This document shows, in pieces, positions 37,690 through 47,365 of a DNA stretch of 64,000 nucleotides (position 1 is its first letter; each line of letters opens with the position of its first letter). This stretch comes from Acetobacteraceae bacterium. GTDB lineage: Bacteria; Pseudomonadota; Alphaproteobacteria; Acetobacterales; Acetobacteraceae. The notes beneath the pieces were generated by a model, which saw nothing but the letters and a program-made list of their open reading frames with translations, was not told the DNA's origin and ran no database searches. The stretch lies in NCBI GenBank assembly GCA_027451405.1, contig DAIDJM010000002.1:95770-159769 (forward strand). The letters are read 5' to 3'. The position numbers were made by a program, and so were the translations under genes.

Positions 37690-38565
37690 ATGAAAAAGCT
37701 GCGCAAAGCGGTGCTGCCTGTCGCGGGACTGGGCACCCGCTTCCTGCCGGCCACCAAGGCCGCGGCCAAGGAAATGCTCCCGGTGGTCGACAAGCCCCTG
37801 ATCCAGTATGCGATCGAGGAGGCCCGCGCCGCCGGCATCGAGCAGTTCTGCATGATCACCGGCCGCGGCAAGGTTGCGCTCGTCGAGCATTTCGACGTGG
37901 CCTACGAGCTCGAGGCGACGCTCCGCCAGCGTGGCAAGGAGCGGGAGCTCGCCATGCTGCGCGAGGCGCAGTTGCCGCCCGGATCGATCGTCGCGGTGCG
38001 CCAGCAGGAGCCGCTCGGGCTCGGCCACGCGATCTGGTGCGCCCGTGCCTTCGTCGGCGAGGACCCGTTCGCGATCCTGCTGCCGGACGATCTCATCCTC
38101 TCGGAGACGCCCTGCACGCTGCAACTCGCGCGCGCCTACGAGCAGACCGGCGGCAACGTCGTGGCCGTCGTCGATGTGCCGCGCGAACAGACCAACCGCT
38201 ACGGCATCCTCAAGGTGGGGCATGACGACGGCAAACTGGTCGAGGTGGTCGGCCTGGTCGAGAAGCCCAGGCCCGAGGAGGCCCCCTCGACCCTGTCCAT
38301 CATCGGCCGCTACGTGCTGATGCCCGAAGTGATCCCGCATCTCGCGCGGATGGAGCGCGGTGCCGGCAACGAGGTGCAGCTCACCGACGCGATGGCGAAG
38401 ATGATCGGTCAGGTGCCCTTCCACGGGCTGCGCTATGAAGGCCGGCGCTTCGATTGCGGCGACAAGATCGGCTTCCTCGAGGCGCAGATCGCGTTTGCGC
38501 TGCGACGGCCCGACATCGCTCCGGCCGTCAGACAATTCCTCGCCAACTATCAGGAGAGCGCGTGA
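37690..38565 (+). CDS. galU: UTP-glucose-1-phosphate uridylyltransferase
   Basis: A 291-residue enzyme making UDP-glucose for polysaccharides. N-terminal [25 protein letters not shown] carries the nucleotide loop and catalytic Lys region; LPDDLI and [19 protein letters not shown] blocks and the C-terminal [15 protein letters not shown] are family-typical. It overlaps the start of the phosphohexomutase gene (TGATG), giving a two-gene unit for hexose-1-P and UDP-sugar supply. Confidence 0.96.
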   Translation: MKKLRKAVLPVAGLGTRFLPATKAAAKEMLPVVDKPLIQYAIEEARAAGIEQFCMITGRGKVALVEHFDVAYELEATLRQRGKERELAMLREAQLPPGSIVAVRQQEPLGLGHAIWCARAFVGEDPFAILLPDDLILSETPCTLQLARAYEQTGGNVVAVVDVPREQTNRYGILKVGHDDGKLVEVVGLVEKPRPEEAPSTLSIIGRYVLMPEVIPHLARMERGAGNEVQLTDAMAKMIGQVPFHGLRYEGRRFDCGDKIGFLEAQIAFALRRPDIAPAVRQFLANYQESA

Positions 38566-39977
38566 TGGACGGTTTCAGTCACCGTTTCGATCCAACAACG
38601 CTGCGCGAATACGACATCCGCGGCATCGTCGGGCGCACGCTGCATCCCGAGGATGCGTTCGCGATCGGGCGCACGTTCGGCAGCCTCGTCGCCGCGAACG
38701 GCGGCAAGCGCGTGGCGGTCGGCTATGACGGCCGCCTCTCCTCGCCCACGCTGGAGCCCGAGCTCGTGCGCGGCCTGATGGCGAGCGGCATGGAGGTGAT
38801 CCGCATCGGCCGCGGCCCGACGCCGATGCTGTATTTCGCCGCGACCACGCTGCAGACCGACGGCGCCGTGATGGTGACGGGCAGCCACAACCCGCCCGAC
38901 TATAACGGCTTCAAGATGATGCTGGGCAAGAAGCCGTTTTTCGGCAAGCAGATTCAGGAGCTCGGCGCCCGCGCCGAGGCCGGCGATGTGGTTCCCGTCG
39001 CCCAGGGCAGCGAGCGGCAGGTCGACATCACCAGCGATTACGTGGCGCGCCTGATCAGCGACTGGGATGGCGGCGACCGCATCCTCAATGTCGTGTGGGA
39101 CAACGGCAATGGCGCCGCGGGCGAGGTGCTGCAGCGGCTGGTGGCGAGCCTGCCGGGCGAGCACACGGTGCTCAACGCGGATATCGACGGGCGCTTCCCC
39201 GCGCATCATCCCGATCCGACGGTCGCCAAGAATCTCGAGCAGCTCATCACCGAGGTGCGCGTGCGCGGGGCCGATGTCGGCATCGCCTTCGATGGCGACG
39301 CGGACCGGATCGGCGCCGTGGACGACGAGGGCAACATTCTCGCGGGCGATCAATTGCTGGTCATTCTCGCGCGCGACGTTCTGCGGACCCATCCGGGCGC
39401 CACGATCATCGCCGATGTGAAGGCGAGCCAGGTGCTGTTCGACGAGGTGCAGCTCGCGGGCGGCAAGCCCCTGATGTGGCGCACCGGCCACTCGCTGATC
39501 AAAGCCAAGATGGCCGAGCTCGGCGCGCCGCTTGCGGGCGAGATGTCGGGCCACGTCTTCTTCGCCGATAAATGGTACGGGTTCGACGACGCGCTCTATG
39601 CCGCGGTGCGGCTGCTCGGCGTGGTCGCGCGCATGGAGGGCAAGCTCTCGGCGGTGCGCGACGCGCTGCCGCACGTCGTCAACACGCCCGAGCTGCGCTT
39701 CGATTGCGACGACCGGCGCAAGTTCCAGGTGATCGAGGAAGTGGCGGAGCGGCTCAAGCAATCGGGGGCGGCGGTCTCGGCGATCGATGGCGTGCGGGTG
39801 ACGACGCCCGAGGGGTGGTGGCTGCTGCGCGCGTCGAACACGCAGGCGGTGCTGGTGGCGCGGGCCGAAGCGAAGACACCGGCGGGGCTCGAGACGCTGA
39901 AGGCGGCGCTGGTGGAGCAGCTCGAGGCGAGCGGGATCGAGGCGCCCGATTTTTCGGGGGCGCATGCGGGGCACTGA
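38565..39977 (+). CDS. Phosphomannomutase/phosphoglucomutase
   Basis: A 470-residue alpha-D-phosphohexomutase interconverting hexose 6- and 1-phosphates. The active-site phosphoserine loop is [13 protein letters not shown] (about residue 106), the metal loop is FDGDADRIG, the sugar loop is GEMSGHVFF and the phosphate loop [15 protein letters not shown]. It resembles AlgC/ManB. Cotranscribed with galU, it probably feeds glucose-1-P or mannose-1-P to surface glycan synthesis. Confidence 0.93.
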   Translation: MDGFSHRFDPTTLREYDIRGIVGRTLHPEDAFAIGRTFGSLVAANGGKRVAVGYDGRLSSPTLEPELVRGLMASGMEVIRIGRGPTPMLYFAATTLQTDGAVMVTGSHNPPDYNGFKMMLGKKPFFGKQIQELGARAEAGDVVPVAQGSERQVDITSDYVARLISDWDGGDRILNVVWDNGNGAAGEVLQRLVASLPGEHTVLNADIDGRFPAHHPDPTVAKNLEQLITEVRVRGADVGIAFDGDADRIGAVDDEGNILAGDQLLVILARDVLRTHPGATIIADVKASQVLFDEVQLAGGKPLMWRTGHSLIKAKMAELGAPLAGEMSGHVFFADKWYGFDDALYAAVRLLGVVARMEGKLSAVRDALPHVVNTPELRFDCDDRRKFQVIEEVAERLKQSGAAVSAIDGVRVTTPEGWWLLRASNTQAVLVARAEAKTPAGLETLKAALVEQLEASGIEAPDFSGAHAGH

Positions 39978-39982
39978 GCGTT

Positions 39983-40016
39983 GCCTCCGTCCGCTGGGGC
40001 GCCGGCCCCCGACCCC
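39983..40016 (-). repeat. Shortened repeat copy R11 (one hairpin)
   Basis: GCCTCCGTCCGC joined to GGGGC-GCC-GGCCCC-CGACCCC, missing hairpin 2 like R8. It follows the phosphohexomutase stop. Confidence 0.7.
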
Positions 40017-40047
40017 ATCCGGTTCAAGGTCGCCGCTTTAAGGTGAT

Positions 40048-40108
40048 GGGGCCCGGGGCCTTCCGGCCCCGGCGGGGTGCAGGGGCAGAGCCCCTGCCCG
40101 CCGGAGGC
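40048..40108 (+). repeat. Double-hairpin repeat copy R12
   Basis: A full-length copy with compensated stems: CGGGGCC/GGCCCCG for hairpin 1 and GCAGGGGC-AGA-GCCCCTGC for hairpin 2. Its terminal GGAGG lies nine bases before the ATG of the following MFS gene and is the likely ribosome-binding site. Confidence 0.9.
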
Positions 40109-40116
40109 AAAACACC

Positions 40117-41559
40117 ATGAAACTCCACCCCTGGCTCATCGTCGGGGTCTGCTGCCTCGCCGCGCTCGCCGGCCAGATCGACGCCAGCATCGTCCAGCTC
40201 ACGCTGCCGACGCTCGAACGCGTCTTTGCCGCCCCGCTCGACATCGTGAGCTGGGTCGCGGTCGCCTATGTGCTGGCGTTCGCCTGCGCGCTGCCGGTTT
40301 TTGCGCGCCTTTCCGAAACCGGAAACCGCAAGCGCATCTATCTTCTCGGCTTCCTGCTGTTCGGCGCCGCCTCCGTGCTCTGCGGTTTTGCGCCGAGCCT
40401 GCCTTTGCTCATCTTGTTCCGCGCGCTGCAGGGCATTGCCGGCGGCGCGCTCGGCGCGAACAGCGTGGTCATTCTGGTGGCCGGCGCCGGATCCGAGCGG
40501 CGCGGTCAGGCGATGGGATTTTTCTCCACCGCGCAGGCCGCCGGCATCAGCCTCGGTCCCGCGCTCGGCGGCGTCCTGCTCGCCAGCCTCACCTGGCACT
40601 GGGTGTTCTGGATCACGGCGCCGATCTGCGTGCTCGCCGCCATCCTGGGCTGGATTCTCATTCCGGGAGGCCAGCAAACCCAGCCCGCTCCGTTCGACCT
40701 GCCCGGCGCGCTGCTGCTGATTCCCGCGCTCGGCGCCTTGCTCACCGCGATCGTGGAGTTCCAGGCCTGGGGCCCGTCCTCGCCCTACACGCTCGGCTGT
40801 TTCGCGGTCGCCCTCGTCCTGCTGCCCGCCTTCGTCTGGCGCGAGCGGCGCGCGCCGGCGCCGCTGCTCGCTCTCGGATTGTTCCGATCATGGGCCTTCT
40901 CGGGCGGCTCGGTTGCGATCGTCCTGTCCTACGCGATGCTCTACGCGATGTTCTTCGCCATGTCTTTCGCACTCGTGCGGGGCTATCACGATTCACCGGT
41001 CGCGGCCGGCGCACGGCTGACCATCATTCCGCTGGCGCTCGGCCTGGTCGCGCCGCTCAGCGGTGCGCTCGCCGAGCGGCATCTGCGCGTGCTGCTGATT
41101 GCCGGGATGGCGATCTGTTTCGCCGCCACCCTCGAACTCGCCCGGGTGATGACCGGTGCGCCGGGCAGCCTCACGCCGGTGATGCTGACGCTCGCGGCCT
41201 ATGGTGCCGGGCTTGGGCTCTTCATCGCGCCGAACAACACCGCGACGCTCGCCGCGGCACCGGCCACACGCGCCGGACAGGCAGGCGGCATCCTCAATCT
41301 CGCGCGTTCGTTCGGCACGGGAATCGGCGTGGCCTGTGCGTCCGCGGTGCTCGCCTGGCGGCTCGAGCGTGCCACCGGGCTGCATGAGCAGACGCTCGCC
41401 GCGCGCTCCGACCTGCTGCTCGCCGCGGTAAGTGGCGTCCTGCTCATGCTGGCGGGATTTGCGTGCCTTGCGGCCCTGACGTCCTGCCTCGGGGGCGGGC
41501 GCCGCGCGGCCTTGCCGGGCGGTCAGGGCGGTGCGGTCGCTGCCTCCAGCCGTGCCTGA
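40117..41559 (+). CDS. MFS drug/metabolite exporter (DHA2-like)
   Basis: A 480-residue transporter with about 13-14 hydrophobic segments. DASIVQLTLPTLERVF at helix 1 is the DHA2 motif D1 region; FRALQGIAGGALGANSVVIL and GPALGGVLLASLTWHWVFWI are motifs B and C. It probably exports an amphiphilic compound by proton antiport; the substrate is unknown. Its ribosome site comes from repeat R12. It overlaps the convergent glycosidase by 37 bases. Confidence 0.9.
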   Translation: MKLHPWLIVGVCCLAALAGQIDASIVQLTLPTLERVFAAPLDIVSWVAVAYVLAFACALPVFARLSETGNRKRIYLLGFLLFGAASVLCGFAPSLPLLILFRALQGIAGGALGANSVVILVAGAGSERRGQAMGFFSTAQAAGISLGPALGGVLLASLTWHWVFWITAPICVLAAILGWILIPGGQQTQPAPFDLPGALLLIPALGALLTAIVEFQAWGPSSPYTLGCFAVALVLLPAFVWRERRAPAPLLALGLFRSWAFSGGSVAIVLSYAMLYAMFFAMSFALVRGYHDSPVAAGARLTIIPLALGLVAPLSGALAERHLRVLLIAGMAICFAATLELARVMTGAPGSLTPVMLTLAAYGAGLGLFIAPNNTATLAAAPATRAGQAGGILNLARSFGTGIGVACASAVLAWRLERATGLHEQTLAARSDLLLAAVSGVLLMLAGFACLAALTSCLGGGRRAALPGGQGGAVAASSRA

Positions 41560-43733
41560 CCGGTGAGCGCGGCGTCGTCGCTCGCGGCGCCGACCGCCAC
41601 GCGATATTCGCCGGCCGCGCGGATCCAGCGGTGCGCCGCGGCGTCGTAATCGGCCAACAGACGCGGATTGGCCGCGATCGTGACGTGGGCGGTTTCTCCC
41701 GGCGCGAGATCGCGGCGGGCCCACCCGATCAGGCGCAGTGCCGGACCGCCGGGGCGCCGTGTCAGATAGGCCTCCGCGACGGCGACACCGCGACGTGCGC
41801 CGGCATTGCGGACATCGAAGCTGAGCGCGAGCGCGTGGCCGCCCTGCACGGCGAGACCGGACAGCGCGAACCTCGTGTAGGAGAGGCCGAAGCCGAACGG
41901 ATAGAGCGGCGTCTCGCGGCGCGCAGAAAACCAGCGATAGCCGATATTGGCGCCCTCGCCGTAATCGACCACGAACGGCGTGCCCTGCGGCAAATACTGT
42001 CCCGGTAAATCCGGGCTTGGCAATTGCGCGAGCGCGGCCGGAAAGGTGACCGGCAGCCGGCCGGCGAAATCCGCGTCGCCGAACAGCAGGTCGGCGATCG
42101 CATCCGCGCCGCCGCTGCCCGGATACCAGGCTTCCACGATCGCCGCGACCCGGTCGCGCCACGGCATCGACACCGGCCCGCCGGTCTCGAGCACCACGAT
42201 GGTGCGCGGATTGGCCGCCGCCACCGCTTCGATCGTCGCATCCTGGCCGCCCGGCAGCGCGAGGTCGGGAATATCGGTCATCTCGCCTGACCATTGCGTT
42301 GCAAAAACAATGACCGCATCCGCCGCGCGTGCCCCCGCCGCCGCCCGCGCCGGATAGCGTCCGTCATCGAACGTGACCGAAGCCCCCGGCAGTTTCGCCG
42401 CGATCCGCGACAGCGGCGAGGGCGGATCGAAGAACGCGTCGTGGAACGCGGCCGGCCCCGGCCCGCTCTGCGCGACCACCCGCGCAAATCCCCCCACCGG
42501 CTTGACCAGGCTCGACCCGCCGCCCGCCAGCACCCCCGCGTCCGCCTCGCCGCCCACGACCAGCACGCGCTTCAGCGCCTTCGGCAGCGGCAGCGCCGCG
42601 CCTTGGTTGCGCAGCAACACGGCGCCTGCCGCCGCCGCGCGCCGCGCAATCTCCAGATCGCGCGCCGGCTCCGGCGCCACGTGCAATTGCGGATCGAGCA
42701 GCCCCGCCGCGGCAATCGCGCCGACGATGCGCGTCGCCATGTCGTCGATCCGCGCCGGCGTGAGCGCGCCCCCGGCGAGCGCTCCCCGCAACGCACCGGG
42801 TGAGAAGAAAGGCTGCGCATCGAATTCCGCCGCCGATTCCTGATCGAGCCCGGCGGCCGCCGCGCCGGTGCCGTGCACCGCCCCCCAGTCGGACAGCACG
42901 AACCCCGGATAATGCCAGTCGGCTTTCAGAACCTGGTTCAGCAGAAACGGGTTTTCGCAGGCATAAGGCCCGTTCACCCGGTTGTAGGCGCACATCACGG
43001 CGCCCGGCTTGCCCTGTTCGAGCGCGATCTCGAAGGCCAGCCAATCGCTCTCGCGCGCCGCCGCCTCGCCGATCCGCGCGTCCAGCACCTGCCGCCCGCT
43101 CTCCTGATCGTTCAGCGCAAAATGCTTCCCGACCGCAATCACCGGCGATTGCTGGATGCCGCGTATCACCGCGCCCGCGAGCTGCCCCGCGAGCAGGGGA
43201 TCTTCCATTCCGTACTCGAAATTGCGTCCCCCGCGCGGATCGCGCGCGAGATCGAGCCCCGGCCCGAGCAGCACATTGAACCCCCGCGATGCCGCCTCGC
43301 GCCCGAGCATCCCGCCCCAGGCCTCCGCCTCCGTCTCGTCCCAGGCCGAGGCCAGGCTCAGCGCCGACGGTAACGCGACCGCGGCATCCCCCGGCCGCAC
43401 ATTCTCCGGATCGGTAATGCCCAGCCCCGCATCGGTCTCCTGCAAACTCGGAATCCCGAGCCGCGCGACGCCGGGCACGAAGCCGGCCGACCCGATCGCG
43501 CCCTCTGGTGTCTTCTGGCCGCGAAATGGAAAACCGGCATGTCCCTCGAGGAGCGTCAGTTTTTCATCGAGCGTCATTCGGCCGACGATGTCGCGGGCGC
43601 GGTCTAGCGGAGCGGCGGCCAGGCAAAAGACCAGCGCCAGGAGGATGGCCTCCGGCGGGCAAGGGGCTCTGCCCCTTGCAGCCCCGCTGGGGCCGGAAGG
43701 CCCCGGACCCCATTTCCTGAGGGGCGCTCTCAA
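41523..43733 (-). CDS. GH3 family beta-glucosidase
   Basis: A 736-residue glycoside hydrolase (from TTG 43733) with N-terminal barrel, alpha/beta sandwich and C-terminal fibronectin III-like domain. GKHFALNDQESGR and the nucleophile Asp in FVLSDWGAVHGT are GH3 hallmarks. A signal-like ILLALVFCLAAAP suggests export. The start is uncertain: TTG 43733 overlaps the DUF488 stop (TTGA) but makes repeat R13 encode residues about 8-29. A CTG eight bases after the repeat's GGAGG is the alternative. No ATG fits. Confidence 0.85.
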   Translation of the reverse strand: MRAPLRKWGPGPSGPSGAARGRAPCPPEAILLALVFCLAAAPLDRARDIVGRMTLDEKLTLLEGHAGFPFRGQKTPEGAIGSAGFVPGVARLGIPSLQETDAGLGITDPENVRPGDAAVALPSALSLASAWDETEAEAWGGMLGREAASRGFNVLLGPGLDLARDPRGGRNFEYGMEDPLLAGQLAGAVIRGIQQSPVIAVGKHFALNDQESGRQVLDARIGEAAARESDWLAFEIALEQGKPGAVMCAYNRVNGPYACENPFLLNQVLKADWHYPGFVLSDWGAVHGTGAAAAGLDQESAAEFDAQPFFSPGALRGALAGGALTPARIDDMATRIVGAIAAAGLLDPQLHVAPEPARDLEIARRAAAAGAVLLRNQGAALPLPKALKRVLVVGGEADAGVLAGGGSSLVKPVGGFARVVAQSGPGPAAFHDAFFDPPSPLSRIAAKLPGASVTFDDGRYPARAAAGARAADAVIVFATQWSGEMTDIPDLALPGGQDATIEAVAAANPRTIVVLETGGPVSMPWRDRVAAIVEAWYPGSGGADAIADLLFGDADFAGRLPVTFPAALAQLPSPDLPGQYLPQGTPFVVDYGEGANIGYRWFSARRETPLYPFGFGLSYTRFALSGLAVQGGHALALSFDVRNAGARRGVAVAEAYLTRRPGGPALRLIGWARRDLAPGETAHVTIAANPRLLADYDAAAHRWIRAAGEYRVAVGAASDDAALTGQARLEAATAPP
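43648..43711 (-). repeat. Double-hairpin repeat copy R13
   Basis: A full-length copy with an extended second stem (GCAAGGGGC/GCCCCTTGC). It lies between the DUF488 stop and the glycosidase signal peptide, on the same strand, and is open in the glycosidase frame. Confidence 0.85.
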
Positions 43734-44158
43734 AGATCCACCACGTTCCGGCAAATCCGTTCGGCCACGATCCGCCGATGACACAAATGCGGTTCGCGCT
43801 CGAAACAAAGCAGGCACGCCCCGCCTTCGCCCGCGATCGCCGCCGCCTCGGCGAGCCCCTGCTGCGCGCTCTCCGTCGCGAGATGCGCCTCGAAAATCGC
43901 CGCCATCTCCGCCGCCCGCCCCGCCCTCGCCGCGATGCGCCCGGCCTTCGGCGTGCCGAGTGCCGGCAGATGCACATAGCGAATGCCCCGCGCCTCGCAG
44001 GACGCCCCCAGCACCCGCTTGGAAAAGCCCGGCTTGCGCGAGAGCGGCACCGCGCGCACATCCACCAGTACGCGCACGCCGTGCGCACTCAGGAGGTCGA
44101 GCGCCTCGTCCTGCGTACGCCCTTCATAGCCAAGCGTGAACAGCGTCGTTGCGGTCAT
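43730..44158 (-). CDS. DUF488 domain protein
   Basis: A 142-residue protein. FTLGYEGRTQDEALDLLSAHGVRVLVDVRAVPLSRKPGFSK and the ending LLCFEREPHLCHRRIVAERI are the DUF488 hallmarks; the C-x(n)-CHR cysteines/histidine are kept. The function is unknown. It precedes the GH3 gene with a four-base overlap. Confidence 0.92.
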   Translation of the reverse strand: MTATTLFTLGYEGRTQDEALDLLSAHGVRVLVDVRAVPLSRKPGFSKRVLGASCEARGIRYVHLPALGTPKAGRIAARAGRAAEMAAIFEAHLATESAQQGLAEAAAIAGEGGACLLCFEREPHLCHRRIVAERICRNVVDL

Positions 44159-44183
44159 CGGCCGATCCGCCGCGCTCGGCCGC

Positions 44184-44948
44184 TCAGCGGTTGAAGAAAC
44201 TCTTCAGCACCGCGCCGGCGACGCCAAGCTCCGCCGCCGTCTCCACATTCTGAGTATTCACCTCGCCGGTCATGTAGGGCGACAGCGCATGGGCGAGATT
44301 GGGCAGCGTCATGGTCTGCAGCCAGATTTTCCCGGGCCCCGTCAGATGCGCCAGGAACAGCCCGTCACCCCCGAAAATCATGTTGCGCAGGCCCGGCACC
44401 ATCGCAATCTCGAACCGCACGCTTTCCTCGAACATGCCGACATGGCCCGGATGCACGCGCAGCATCTCGCCCGGATAGAGCTCGCGGGCGATGATTTCGC
44501 CGCCGAGCTCCACCCACGCGGTGCAGGCGCCCGACAGGCGCTGCAACAGGAAGCCGTTGCCGCCGAAGATGCCGGCGCCGAGCGATTGCTGGAAGCCCGT
44601 GGAAAGCTGCACGCCGTCGGTCGCGCAGAGAAACCCGTGCTTGTGGATCAGGTAGCCGCGGCCGGGTGCCACCGGCACCTCGACGATATGGCCCGGCACC
44701 TTGGCCGCGAAGGCCACCACACCGGGCTGCGTCGGCGCGGTGAACTCGGTCATGAACAAACCGCCGCCGGAGAGCGCCCGGCCGATCGCGCCGAGGAAGC
44801 TCGCCGTCCCCGCGGCAGCATGCGTGGTGTTCATCTCGACCCCGGAGGTCAGCCAGGAAAGCTGGCCGGTTTCGGCGACGAGCCGGTCGCCTGGGCTGAG
44901 CTCGATCTCGAGCACGGGCAAGGTCTGACCGATGATCTGGCTGCGCAT
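44184..44948 (-). CDS. AIM24 family protein (TIGR00266)
   Basis: A 254-residue beta-rich protein of the AIM24/TIGR00266 family: LEIELSPGDRLVAETGQLSWLTSGVEM at the N-terminus, GGLFMTEFTAP in the middle and GKIWLQTMTLPNLA toward the end. The function is not established; mitochondrial AIM24 affects cristae organisation. Separate promoter region downstream of no obvious operon partner. Confidence 0.9.
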   Translation of the reverse strand: MRSQIIGQTLPVLEIELSPGDRLVAETGQLSWLTSGVEMNTTHAAAGTASFLGAIGRALSGGGLFMTEFTAPTQPGVVAFAAKVPGHIVEVPVAPGRGYLIHKHGFLCATDGVQLSTGFQQSLGAGIFGGNGFLLQRLSGACTAWVELGGEIIARELYPGEMLRVHPGHVGMFEESVRFEIAMVPGLRNMIFGGDGLFLAHLTGPGKIWLQTMTLPNLAHALSPYMTGEVNTQNVETAAELGVAGAVLKSFFNR

Positions 44949-45073
44949 GGGCGTCCTCCGGGTAGGCCGGCTTCTCCCGCGCGGAGCTTCGGACGCGGCG
45001 GGCGGATTGGCAACAAGCGGCTCCGTTGACCCCGCCCGAGGCCGGGGCTACATCGCGGCCTCCCTCGGCACCT

Positions 45074-45160
45074 GCCCAGGTGGCGGAATTGGTAGACGCG
45101 CAGGTTTCAGGTACCTGTGGCCGAAAGGCTGTGGAAGTTCGAGTCTTCTCCTGGGCACCA
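45074..45160 (+). tRNA. tRNA-Leu (CAG)
   Basis: A class II tRNA: acceptor GCCCAGG/CCTGGGC, D-arm TGGCGGAATTGGTAGACGCG, anticodon loop with CAG flanked by CAGGT/ACCTG, long variable arm (GGCCGAAAGGCTG), T-loop TTCGAGT and an encoded CCA. It is 35 bp upstream of rnd on the same strand. Confidence 0.95.
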
Positions 45161-45194
45161 ATCGGTCGGGGCCATACGCGAGCCCCGCATTCCG

Positions 45195-45851
45195 ATGTCC
45201 TTCCAGCTTACGCCCGCCGGCTCCCTCACCCTCCATAAGCACGATCTGCCGCCGGGCCTTCGTTTCGGCGCCATGGTGGCCGTCGATACCGAAACGATGG
45301 GGCTCAATCCCCATCGCGACCGGCTTTGCCTCGTACAGCTCTCGGCCGGCGACGGGACGGCCCACCTCGTGCAGCTCATTCCCGAACATCTCGGCGGGCG
45401 CGGCACCGACTGTCCGAACCTCAAGGCGCTGCTGGCCGATCCCGGTGTCGTGAAGCTGATGCATTTCGCGCGGTTCGACGTCGCGGTGCTGCAGCACCGG
45501 CTCGGCATCACGGTCTCCCCCGTGCGCTGCACGAAAATCGCCGCCCGGCTCGTGCGGACCTTCACCGACCGGCACGGATTGCGCGATCTCTGCCGGGAAT
45601 TGCTCGGCGTCGAGATCAGCAAGCAGCAGCAGACCTCGGACTGGGGGGCGGCCGAATTGACCACGGAACAGCTCGCCTACGCGGCCTCCGATGTGCTGCA
45701 TCTGCATGCGCTTTGGGAAAAGCTCGAGGCGCTGCTGATCCGCGAGGAGCGGCGCGAGCTGGCCCAGGCCTGCTACGATTTCCTCCCCGCGCGGGCGCGG
45801 CTCGATCTGCTCGGCTACGAAGAGCCGGATATCTTTTCCCACTCGGCGTGA
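45195..45851 (+). CDS. rnd: Ribonuclease D-like 3'-5' exonuclease
   Basis: A 218-residue short DEDDy exonuclease: VAVDTETMGLNPHRDRLCLVQLS (DxE), LMHFARFDVAVLQH, and YAASDVLHLHALW (Y-x3-D). It lacks the HRDC domains of E. coli RNase D, as many alphaproteobacterial homologues do. It trims tRNA 3' ends; lying just behind tRNA-Leu is fitting. ATG 45195 taken. Confidence 0.92.
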   Translation: MSFQLTPAGSLTLHKHDLPPGLRFGAMVAVDTETMGLNPHRDRLCLVQLSAGDGTAHLVQLIPEHLGGRGTDCPNLKALLADPGVVKLMHFARFDVAVLQHRLGITVSPVRCTKIAARLVRTFTDRHGLRDLCRELLGVEISKQQQTSDWGAAELTTEQLAYAASDVLHLHALWEKLEALLIREERRELAQACYDFLPARARLDLLGYEEPDIFSHSA

Positions 45852-45895
45852 TTCCCCCGCGGACGGGGGCCAAGCCCGTGCTCGCCGGAGGCCCC

Positions 45896-47347
45896 ATGCA
45901 CGACGCCACCGCGCTGGCCGCTCTCGTCGCCAGCGGCCAGGCCAGCCCGCTCGAGCTCCTCGAGGACGCCATCGCCCGCGCCGATCGCGCAGCGCCCGCG
46001 CTCAACGCGATCCCGATCCGGTTCGACGAGCTTGCCCGCGCGCGGGCGAGACAGCCGCTTTCCGGCCCGTTCGCCGGCGTCCCGTTCCTGCTCAAGGATA
46101 TCGGCCAGGAATTCGCGGGCCAGCCGCACACCGCGGGGGCCGCCATCCATCGCCAGCGGATCGCGCCGGCCCACAGCCACTACACCGAACGCTGCCTCCG
46201 GGCCGGGCTGGTGATATTCGGCCGCACCGCGACGCCGGAACTCGGCCTTCGCGCGCAGACCGAGAGCGCGCTCTGGGGTCCGACACGCAACCCGTGGGAT
46301 CTCGAACGCACACCGGGCGGCTCGTCCGGCGGGTCGGCCGCCGCGGTCGCGGCCGGCATCGTGCCCATGGCGGGAGCCAATGACGGCGGCGGCTCGATCC
46401 GCATTCCGGCCGCCTATTGCGGTCTGTTCGGGCTCAAGCCGTCCACCTTCCGCGTGTCCTGGGGGCCGGCAGGCGGTGCGACCTGGGAGGGTGCCGCCGC
46501 CAACGGCGTGGTCAGCGTGTCGGTGCGCGACAGCGCCGCGATGCTCGACGTGCTGGCGGGCGACGAGCCCGGCGAATTCGTCCGGCTGGCGCCACCTTCC
46601 CGCCCGTTCGCGGCGGAAGTGGGCGCCGATCCGGGGCGGCTGCGCATCGGCGTCTCGACGGCCTCGCCGGTCGGCGGAGAGGTGGACCCTGGCGTGGTGG
46701 CGGCCGTGCGGGAAGCGGCCGCGCTTTGCGAGCGGCTCGGCCATATCGTCGAGGAGGCCGCGCCCGCGATCGACGGACGCGCGGTCGCGAACGCCTATCT
46801 CACGCTGTATCTCGGCCAGGTCGCCGCCGAGGTGGCGGCGAGCGGAGCGCGCGACCGGGATTTCGAACTCGAGACCGGCATGCTCGCTTCCCTCGGCCGC
46901 GCGCTGAATGCCGGCGAATATGTCACGGCGCGGCTCGCCTGGAACGGGTGGGCGCGGGCGCTCGGCGCATTCCATGAGCGTTTCGACCTTTGGCTGCTGC
47001 CGACCGTGGCCGGCAAGCCGCCGAGGATCGGCGAACTCGCGCTGCCGCCGCTGCAACGGCGGATCCTGCCGGTGCTGCGCAGCCTCAGGGCGGGACGGCT
47101 CCTGCTCAAGGCCGGCGCGCTGGAGGCCATGGCCCGCGAGAGCTTCGCGCGCACGCCGTTCACGCAAGTCTCGAACCTGACCTTCACGCCGAGCATGTCC
47201 GTGCCGCTCGGGATGAGCGACGGGCTGCCGGTCGGCGTGCAATTCGTGGCGCCGTTCGGCGAGGAGGCGATCCTCATCAGGCTTGCATCCCAGCTCGAAG
47301 CGGCGTCTCCCTGGGCCGCACGGCGGCCCTCGCCTATATCGGCGTGA
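45896..47347 (+). CDS. Amidase-signature family hydrolase
   Basis: A 483-residue amidase. Lys in [12 protein letters not shown], the cis-Ser in [17 protein letters not shown] and nucleophile Ser in [13 protein letters not shown] form the Ser-cisSer-Lys triad. It is more like general amidases than GatA. GGAGG in CGCCGGAGGCCCC immediately before the ATG resembles the end of the repeat family. The substrate is unknown. Confidence 0.9.
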   Translation: MHDATALAALVASGQASPLELLEDAIARADRAAPALNAIPIRFDELARARARQPLSGPFAGVPFLLKDIGQEFAGQPHTAGAAIHRQRIAPAHSHYTERCLRAGLVIFGRTATPELGLRAQTESALWGPTRNPWDLERTPGGSSGGSAAAVAAGIVPMAGANDGGGSIRIPAAYCGLFGLKPSTFRVSWGPAGGATWEGAAANGVVSVSVRDSAAMLDVLAGDEPGEFVRLAPPSRPFAAEVGADPGRLRIGVSTASPVGGEVDPGVVAAVREAAALCERLGHIVEEAAPAIDGRAVANAYLTLYLGQVAAEVAASGARDRDFELETGMLASLGRALNAGEYVTARLAWNGWARALGAFHERFDLWLLPTVAGKPPRIGELALPPLQRRILPVLRSLRAGRLLLKAGALEAMARESFARTPFTQVSNLTFTPSMSVPLGMSDGLPVGVQFVAPFGEEAILIRLASQLEAASPWAARRPSPISA

Positions 47348-47365
47348 AACTCGGGAGCCAGGCCC

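Noticed and set aside
45840..45895. Possible repeat copy ending CGCCGGAGGC before the amidase gene
   Set aside because: Only the last ten bases match the family; the hairpins are not recognisable, so it is not counted as a copy.
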